From contig MU603944.1 of NCBI GenBank assembly GCA_025201845.1, positions 62,001 through 126,000 of the forward strand: 64,000 nucleotides of DNA, written 5' to 3'. Source of the DNA: Martensiomyces pterosporus (lineage: Eukaryota > Kickxellomycota > Kickxellomycetes > Kickxellales > Kickxellaceae). Under the pieces are notes generated by a model, which had not been told where the DNA came from, did no database searches, and saw only the letters and a list, made by a program, of their open reading frames with translations. The position numbers were made by a program, and so were the translations under genes. Positions 19,405-28,000 of this stretch are shown in pieces (the stretch's first letter is position 1; every line of letters begins with the position of its first letter).

Positions 19405-21482
19405 CTAGGCACCGACCGCAGTCTTCACAGCCTCGGGCAGCGACCCAGCTGTCTCCAAGTAGTGCTGGATGCTCTGGTAGAGCTCCAGCTGCTTCTCAGC
19501 GTTGAGTGTCAAGAACAGATGGACCAGGCTGTCAACAGTGACGGTGGAGATCTTGATGAAGCTCGTGTAGTACGTGTGCGAAAAGGCAGCCATAAAGAAC
19601 TGGCAGTCAAAGCGATCGGTGACTCCGCCGTGCCCAGGGATCGAGTTGCCAAAGTCCTTGATGTTGAAGGCGCGCTTCACGCCGCTGGCAAAGAACCCGC
19701 CAAAGGGCGCAATCAGCGATGCAAACGCCGAGATGGCAAGCGAGTGGAACTGCACGGGCCGGATCGACACAGTCGTGATCTCGCGCTGGAAGACCGACGA
19801 AAGCAGAGCGGAGAGCACAGCAGGCACCTGGTAGTCCGCAGGGAGGAACACCGGGTTGACGTCGCACTCGACGTTGGACAGCACCGTCATGTGGAGGGTT
19901 GGCGGCGGGCACCTCATGAAGTTCCAGTTGCTGAGGACAGCGGTGAACAGGAATCCGAATACCATCGTGGTGAGCCCTCCGCCAATGTAGCCCTCCCAGG
20001 TCTTCTTTGGGCTGAGCTCGATCAGCTGGTGGCGGCCAAAGAAGAACCCAAACACGTAGGCAAAAATGTCGTTGACAATGACCAGCGCGATGGGCAGGAA
20101 GAACCAAAAGATGCCCTCAAAGATGTTCTCGATCATGTACTGGCTCTGCACGACAACCAGCCCAAGCGCCATGTGGGTCCAGGCAAACTGGCCCATCTGG
20201 AAGCGGTAGTACCCCTTGCGCAGCGTGCTGACAAACCAGACAAACCCGAGCAGATACAGGCTGAACGAGATGAACGTGTGGTGGGCAAAGATGGGCTGCA
20301 AGTGCGCTTCGAGCCAATGGTACCGCCTCAGCGCGCGGTGCACGTTGTGGCCATACAGGTAGTACTCGAGGCAGATCAGAAAGTACGCATTCATTGCCCG
20401 CGACCACGGCAGATCGCGCTCCTTCTTGGGCACCGAGGACAGCGAAATGACCTCGCGGTAAATAAGCACCTGCAGGCAGAGCACCATGAGCATGATGGAC
20501 AGCGGGCCAAGAGCGATGACCGTGAAGAACCCGCCGATCATGACAAACGTAAACGTCGTGCGTTGCCGCCAGTTCTTCCACTTCTTCTTCGTCTCCTCTT
20601 CCACCACGATTCCGTTGGTGGCGACAGCGGGCTCCACAACCTATTTCGCAAACAGCGGCAAATTTGTACACCCAAGACAGCGCCAGTAGCAGGCATCATT
20701 AGCAAGGCAGCGCTATCACCCTATCTGCTGCTCTGGCCTTTTTTTTTGGGGGGGGGGGCATTGTGCTTGGCTGTGGCTGCGACGGCCTGTTGCGACGCTC
20801 CATCTCTTTACTGCCGCAAGGACAGGCAGCGGCACTGCTGCTGCTGCCACCAGGGGCGACAGAAATAGGGAGGCCGTGCAGCACATGCTCCCCAGAGAGA
20901 CAGCGAGCAGCTGTGTCGCCAGTCTGGGGAAAGGCTGGCTGATGGCGGCGCGATAGGGCTGCAAAATGTGCACACAATGGGAGCAACAGACTGGCACAAG
21001 GCACCGCGACACACCCTAAGAGAACAGAGCATGCGCGAGGCGTGGAGAATGCCGAGTGGAGGTGCCAAGCATGCGCACAGCACGCACAGCAGCAGCGGCG
21101 CTTTTGTTGTTAGCGGCTCCACGTGAGCTGGCTTGTCCACTGCATACCGGCTGGGCACGGAAAATGGGGCCACGGTTTGTGCTGGACACGCAAGAGGGAG
21201 TGCCTGCACAGCAGCCAGCAACAGGCCGCCCTCCTGCTACTAAAGCGCACACACCATGGGCACCCCGGCTCCTCTGTGCTAGCACCACAGAGCCGGGGCC
21301 AGCAAAAGGGCGCAGTGCTGCGTGGCTCTCCTGTGTGTGTTTCTGGGCTTGCGATGCCGTTTGCTGCTTACCGTCCTGCTTTCTTGATGCTGCGCTGCCT
21401 TGCGCTGGCGCAGCTTTGCCGGGCTGCTACTCTCGCCAGCGTGCAGACTGGAATTCGAGCTTTTCTTAGAAACCTTTCCCAT
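19405..21482 (-). CDS. CDS1: Phosphatidate cytidylyltransferase (CDP-diacylglycerol synthase)
   Basis: Proposed structure complement(join(19405..20640, 21372..21482)), 448 residues. Exon 1 encodes a Lys/Ser-rich cytosolic tail (MGKVSKKSSN...) ending at an ACG|GTAAGC donor. A 731-bp intron with a TTGCTAATG branch site ends at AAATAG, and exon 2 begins VVEPAVATNG. The body has about eight membrane segments and the family signature running from SGVKRAF to GGVTDRFD at about residues 354-380. The enzyme makes CDP-diacylglycerol from CTP and phosphatidic acid in the ER, feeding phosphatidylinositol, phosphatidylserine and cardiolipin synthesis. Exon 2 cannot start by itself because a stop precedes it and its first ATG is in the first membrane segment. 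Exon 1 is inferred and needs transcript support, as a TATA-like run lies only a few bases before its ATG. Confidence 0.85.
20739..20758. repeat. T9-G11 homopolymer junction in CDS1 intron
   Basis: A run of nine T followed directly by eleven G inside the 731-bp intron; prone to slippage and sequencing error. Confidence 0.85.
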
Positions 21483-22106
21483 GGCTTAAATATATGTGAT
21501 TGCAACAGACATAGAGCCAATGTTCAGAATAAAGGGGGGACTTGCAGTAAGCCAAAAAGAAAAGCAGCACCAACAAAAAAAAAGCCGCGAGCAGAAAAAG
21601 GGATGGCTGACGATTTGGCCACAGGAGGAGGGGCGAAGCTTATCGCCTGCACACGCCTGCGCCAGGGCTGGGGAATGAAAAAAAAAAGGATGCAGAAATG
21701 CCGAGGAAAAGCCTGAGCAATCTTGGGACTGCTTCTAGAAGCGTGTAGCCGCTGCAGAGGTGGCGAGAGCATCCGTGGCCGGAGGCGCCTCGCCTTTTCC
21801 CACAGGCCCTGGTGCTACCAGCGAGGCCACCTGCATCGGGAGACGCCGCGCGGAGTAACTCCACCTGGAACTTTTCAGCACAGCGACGGAAGCACTAGCA
21901 TGTGAATGCGATCCATGCACCGCAGAGCCTGCAGACACTCTTGGTTCCCGCTCTGCTGCCTGGCACCGATGCCACCGGTGGCAGCCAATGACGGCCGGAT
22001 GAGGATGTAGATTGAAGTGGAAGACTGGCGACAAGATTGGGAAAAGAAAGTGCTATAGATCATCTATTTTCTTGCCTGTGGGCGCTGGCTCGCGAAGCGG
22101 CAGCGT
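21483..22106. other. Spacer between CDS1 start and SSE1 end
   Basis: The CDS1 promoter side contains ATATATTTAAG (minus strand) ending about five bases before the proposed ATG, and an A-rich tract at 21551-21600. No gene recognised. Confidence 0.5.
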
Positions 22107-24542
22107 TTAGTCAACATCCATCTCCTCAGTGGCGCCCTTGGGCTGGCCCTCGCCCTCGGCAGCAGGTGCAGCCTCGGGAGTGGCGGTCTCGGCGGGCTTG
22201 GGCTCCTCGACGGGCTTGGGGCGGGACATGATGGGGCTGGCATAGTACACGAGCTCCTGCTTCTGGGCGCTGATCTCATGGGCAAACACGACGGGCGCCT
22301 CCCACTTGTTCTTCTGCGCCTGCTTCTCGAGCTTCTCGTCGAGCCACAGCTGCACCTTCTCGACGCGGTCAATGACCTTCTGCCTCTCCTCCTCGGTGAT
22401 GTGCGAGTACCTCTCCTCGTGCGACGAGGCGCGCTCGGCCCACTGGGCGATCACGTCACGCAGCTCGCGGGCAGCCTTGGGGCGCTCGCGGTCCTCGCGG
22501 TAGCGCTCGACAATCGGGTCGCCCGTAGCCTTGAGGCCAGCGAGCTTCTCCTGGTACGCAGCCTTGGTGGTGTCGTCGCCCTCGTCGTACAGCCAGTCCT
22601 CGGACTCGGTGAGCCTGCCGAGGAAGGCATCGCGCTCGGCGGGGTCGACAAAGTCGGCGCAGTCGCACTCGACCTTGCCGCGGATGTCGTAGATGTACTC
22701 CTCGAGCGCGTTCTTGGCGTGCTCGGTCTCGTACACAAGCGCATCGGCAGAGTGCATCTCGCGCTCCTTCTTGGTGTACGCGGAGAGCGTGTCGGCGTCG
22801 AGGCACTGGGATCCCTGCGAGACGGGCAGGTCCGCCTTCTTGACGAGCTTCTTGACCTTGCGCATCTCGGGCTTGGCGGGCTCCTCGCCCTCCTTGGACT
22901 CGGGCTGGGGGACAGGCTCCTCGACCTCGACCTCCTCGACAGTGTAGGCGCTGGTGATGTTCAGGACGCCGCTGAGGTCAAGGCGGGCCTTGACCTTGAT
23001 GGTCGACAGATCGCCAGCCTCGGTGGGCTCGACGTTCTTGACATCGAAGCGAGCAATCCAGGTGTTCGTGCCCTGGGGAAGGCGCGAGGGGTCCGCGTAC
23101 TGGGCCTCGATGGTGAAGGGCTGCTTGCGGTAGAAGGTCAGCATCTTGGTGCTTGGGATGGCGTTGTTGTGCGTGAACACATCGAGCTGGGTGTCGTCGC
23201 TGCCGGCGGCGGCCTCCCACTGGAAGCGGATCGGGTGGGCGGTGATGTCGTTGATGGCAAACTCGCGCACGCGGAACACGGGCGACGCAATGGCGCACTG
23301 GAACGCACAGCCGCGGGCAACAGCCTCCTCCTGGTTGAGCGTGTAGGAGAGCTCGCGGCCAAAGAACTCGGTCAGGCGCTGCTTGACCGCGGGGATGCGG
23401 ATGGAGCCGCCGACAAGCTCGATCGAGTGGATCTCGTCCGCCGAGAGGTTGGCGTCCTCGATGGCCTTGGTGATGGGCTTCTCGAGCTTCTGGAGGACGG
23501 GCTCAATGAGCTCAACAAACTCGTCGCGCGAGTACATCGCGCTGGCATCAATGTCGTTCATCAGGTTCTCGACGGTGATGGGAGCCGAGGTGTTTGCAGA
23601 GAGAATCTTCTTGAGCTTCTCGCAAGCAGCGCGCAGGCGGACCTGGGCCTTGTTGTTCGAGCGGATGTCGATCTTGTACTTGTCATTGAACACCTCGATG
23701 AAGTGGTCCAGAAGAGCCTTGTCGAAGCTCCGCCCGCCAACGCTGCGGTCGTAGGCAACGGACTTGACCTTGAGCTCGCCCTTCTTGAAGGCCACCACGG
23801 AGACGGTGAACGAGCTGTGGCCGAGGTCGACAAAGACAACGTTGCGGGGCTTGTCCTCGGGCAGATCGGACTTGGTGATGCCGTAGCCAACAGCAGCAGC
23901 AGTGCTGTCGTTGAGCACGCGGAGGCAGTTGAGGCCTGCGATGCTGCTGGCCTGCTGCACCGCGCGGCGTTGCCGGTCAGTGTACCACGCGGGAACAGAG
24001 ATGACAACGTCCGAAACGGCGCCGTTGAGCTCAGCCGAGGTGATGTCGCGGAGCTTGCCGAGGTACATCGAGTACAGCTGGGTGGCGCTGAACTTGGTGG
24101 GCTCGCCGAGGTAGTCGACCTCAACGCCAACCTCGCCGTTGACGTCGCAGAGCTTGCAACCGATGAACTGTGACTCAAACTCCTGGACCTCGGGCTCGCT
24201 GTACGAGCGGCCAATCAGGCGCTTAAGTGCGCCAACCGTGTTCTTGAAGTTGCTCATCTCCTGGTTCTTGGCCGACTCTCCGACGTAGCGCTGCTTGGGC
24301 CCAAAGGAGACCATGCTCGGGGTCGCCCGGTTCGACACCTCGTTGGCGACGATGTCGATGCCACGATTGCGCGCAACGGCGATAACCGACTGAAGGTTTC
24401 CAACATCAAATCCTACGGCTCCGAAACACCATATGCGTTGTGCAGAACATTAGCATGCAAGGACGCAGTCGCTTCCAGCTGTTTTGGCGGCGTCCCCGCT
24501 TGCTCTGCGGGTCCTTGGCAGACACTTACCTACGACAGACAT
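22107..24542 (-). CDS. SSE1: Hsp110 family chaperone / Hsp70 nucleotide exchange factor
   Basis: Two exons, complement(join(22107..24412, 24530..24542)), 772 residues. Exon 1 is only 13 bases and encodes MSVV plus the first base of Gly; the donor is GTAAGT. The 117-bp intron has a TGCTAATG branch site and a CCGTAG acceptor, and exon 2 continues FDVGNLQSVIAVARNRGIDI, the classic Hsp110 start. The actin-like ATPase domain occupies about the first 385 residues (FVDLGHSSF, VGGSIRIPAVK), followed by a beta domain with an acidic loop and a helical C-terminus ending EEMDVD. It acts in the cytosol as exchange factor and holdase for Hsp70. Internal GTG codons should not be used as start, since they would delete nucleotide-binding residues. 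Confidence 0.95.
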
Positions 24543-25066
24543 GCTTTCTGCGATTCAACAGGTGTGAGAGTGTGTGTGTTTTGCAGTTGTTGCTGTACGG
24601 CTTGGCTTTACAGGTGCGCTTTTCGACAAAAGAGCTGTGGACAGGTGTAAGTATAAAGCAGAGAAAAGCTGGTGCAAGTGGAGAGAAGGAGAAGCAAAGG
24701 AATATGGCGCAGAGGCAAGGTGGTGGGTGCTGGCGCCCGGCCTTAATGGGCGCACGCCTGAGGGTTTGTGGGCGAGGGCTGCCAACCAGCACAGGCCTGG
24801 CTCCGTTCGCCGCCCCCAACGGTTCACGGCCTCCGGGCTCTGCCAGACACGATCAAGGAAAAAAAAAATGAAAAATGATCCTCAGAAGGGCACAGAAAGC
24901 CGTCGAATCTGCGCCAGGGCGGCGGATCACCGCAGATCGGATCAAGGCAAACACGGAGCGTGAGTGGCCGCCACGGCTAGCCAGCGCAGGCGGGGGTGGC
25001 GAATACACATGGGTAGATTCAGAAGTAGGGGTATTAAATGGAAAAGATGTAAGAAAAATAAATGAC
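24543..25066. other. Spacer between SSE1 start and eIF4G end
   Basis: SSE1 promoter side with a TATA-like run near 24650 and no clear heat-shock element triplet by eye. The eIF4G 3' flank contains AATAAA on the minus-strand side near 25056 as ATTTAT. No gene. Confidence 0.4.
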
Positions 25067-28000
25067 TTAGGCTGCGTACTTGGGGAAGAGGCAGAGAAGG
25101 TCCTGGAAGTTCAGTGCGCTCCTGACATCCGCGTCCGACCGCCTGTCCTTGCAGAGGAACTGCGAGACGTCAAACTGCGCGCTCTCGACTGCCTCCTTGG
25201 CCTTCTCCTCGCCGTCGGTCTTGACCAGCTGCTTGAGCATCGCAAAGACGACGTTGGCCGCCGGCGGCTTGAGGCCAGAGAGCTTCTCGGCGAGGTCGCC
25301 CAGGGTCTCGGCAACACGCGAGAGCGGAACCTTGGCCGAGGCAACAAGCATGCCAAAGAACTTGTAGGCGTTGGGCGCATCAAGGGCAATGTCCTCGAGC
25401 TGCGCGCTGTACTCGGCGAGCCCAGCCACAGCAGCGTCCTCAGACACAACGCCGGCCGACCGCAGAGCGGCGACGCCGCGAGCGACCTGCTCAGCCTGGT
25501 CGGGGCGGCGGTCCATGATGTTGTTGGTGATCTCGTAGATGGCCGCCTGGTAGTTGGCCTCGCCCAGCTCCTTGAGGCACTCGATGAGCTCCGAGTCCAT
25601 CTTGAGGTCCAGGTACTCGTTGATCATGCCCTTGACCTTGCGCTGGATGGTGGCCGAGTCCATTGGCGTGGGTCCCTTGTCGGCGGCAGCCTTGGCCGAC
25701 GACGACATGGCGCTGGGGGACAGCGGAGGCACGCGCGACGCGCCCTTGGCAGCGTCCTGGCGCGGCGACACATGGGTGTCCTCCTCATCGTTGTTCATCA
25801 GGGCGTCGAACATGTTGCGCGTGCCAACAGGCTCGGGGGTAGCAACGGTAGAGTCACCGCCGCGCGACGAGTGCGATGGAGTGCGCCCGCCGGGGCCCAG
25901 AACAAGAGAGCGGGGCCTGTCGTCGCGCGACTTGCGGCCGTCCGACGAGCTTGTCCGCCATCCACGCGAGCCACCAGCGAGCTGGCCGAAGGGGTTGTTG
26001 CCCAGGGGGCCGCCGCCAAGGGGCTGCTTGGACCGCGAGAGGTTGCCGAACCCAGTGAGGTCGCCCGTGCGCTGGCTCTGGTCGTTGCGGCCGCTGCCGC
26101 TGGGCCCACCAACAGTGCTCCACCCGCCACGGCGTCCGCCATGGCCCTCGCCGCGTCCCGAGTGCGAGCCAGAGCCGCGGCCAGAGTGCGACGGCGCACG
26201 GCGCATGGCCGCCTGCTCAGCCTTCTTGCGCTCAGCCTCCTCGTGGATCTCAGCAATGGTCTTGGGGCCAGCAGACTTGACACGGCTGGCCCAGTTCGCC
26301 TGGCGCAGGTCAATGACGTCCTTGAGCATGAAGCGGATGCGCGACGTCAGGTGCTTGTTGGTCGACATGGTCTGGATGCGCGCAAAGTACGCATCCATGT
26401 AGCTCTTCGCCTGCGGCCGGTCAAGCTTCTTGCCGACGGTGGTGATGAGCTTCGCGAGAGACTCGGTCTCCTCCTCCTCGGGTGTGTCAACGTTCGAGAG
26501 CAGCCGCTTGACGCACTCGTGCATGATGCGCTCGGTAAGCATGTCGAGAAGGAACAGCTCGCCGATGAACTTGACAAGACCCAGCCCGCGGCGCTTGATC
26601 TTCATTGCGTCGTAGTACTCTTCCGACTCGAGGTCCTCGGGCATCTCGACCTTCCATCCGCGCTCAAAGTCCTCCTGGCACTTGGTCAGCAGGTACTTGC
26701 GCACAAGGTATCCACCAGCAAGGTAGCTGCCCTCCTTGGTGCGCAGGTTGTGGTCCTCGACCTTGCTGCTGGTCTGGCTCATCAGTTTGTGGCACAGGCG
26801 CGCATACATGCTCGCCCAGGTGGGCTCGTCGGTGGCCTTTTGGAACACGAGCATGATGAGGTGGCGCAGAATGCGGCCGTCGGTCTCGTCCGCCGAGCGG
26901 TCGCCCCACTTGAGCAGCTCGTCCGACACCGTGTCAAAGTTGTCAAGCGTAAGCTTGTTGAGCAGGGAGCGGATCTGGCGGTCAAACACGGCAGGGTCCA
27001 TGACGTCCTCAACATCGTCCTTGCCGCCCTTGAGCGCCTTGGCGACATAGCGGTTCTCGCTCTTCTCAAGGGGCTTGAAGTTGGTCGGAGGCTCATACTG
27101 AGGTCCGCTGTGGCGGTCGCCACCGTGCTGCGATCCGCCACGGCCGCGTCCGCGTCCGCGTCCGCGCCCACCGGTGCGCCCACCGCGGCTCTCCCGGCCA
27201 CCGCCGGGTCCACGGTACTGGCCAGACGGAGGACGGCCGCCCATCATGGGCCCGCGCGCACCGTCAGCGCGGCCCTTGAGCTCGTTGGTGCTCTGCCTGA
27301 AGCGCTCCTCCGACGAGCCAAGGGGGGTGTGTGTCTGGGTGTGGCGGAAGTTGCCCATGCCGCCAAAGCCGGCAGAGGGACCGCTGTCTCTGTGGCGCCC
27401 AGAGCCAGAGGCCGAGCGACGCATGCCAGAGCCGCGGTCCTGGGAGCGACGGTCGTCGGTGTTGACGATCTCAAAGTGGAACGAGTGGGGGGGCTTGGTC
27501 ACAACGCTGAAGCGCTCAAGGAATGCGCGAGGGTAGCGAAGGATCTCGCCAACAATGGTGGGCCCGTTCTCCTCGCCAGTATAGAGGTCGATGACCTCGG
27601 ACTTGTTGAGGTCGCGCCGAGTGACAGCAGGGGGCTCGCTGAAGGTGACCTGGCGGCCGCGGCTCTTGAGCTGGGCAGGGGCGTCCTTGGACTCCTCAGA
27701 CTCCTCGATCTCGCCGTCCTCCTTGTCCTCGCCATCGTCCTCGTTCTCGTCGACATCCTCCTCCTCCTCCTGGTCCTCGTCAGTCTCCTCTTCCTGCTCC
27801 TCGTCAGCCTCCTCTTCCTGCTCGTCCTCCTCGTCAGCGGCAGCTTCGTCTTGCTCCTCCTCATCCTCAGCAGCAGCGGCATCAGCATCGGCATCAGCAC
27901 CAGCAGCAAGTTCAGGCTTGGTCTCGGCAGCCTCCTCAGCTTCCTCAGCCTCCTCGGCAACAGGAGCCTCAACAGGAGCCTCAACAGGAGCCTCAACAGG

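Noticed and set aside
19201..20868. 555-codon plus-strand ORF over CDS1
   Set aside because: Runs antisense through the conserved CDS1 membrane domain; composition is that of a shadow frame.
22278..24173. 631-codon open frame antisense to SSE1
   Set aside because: A mirror of the conserved Hsp110 coding sequence; hydrophobic/Leu-Glu-rich shadow without its own signature.
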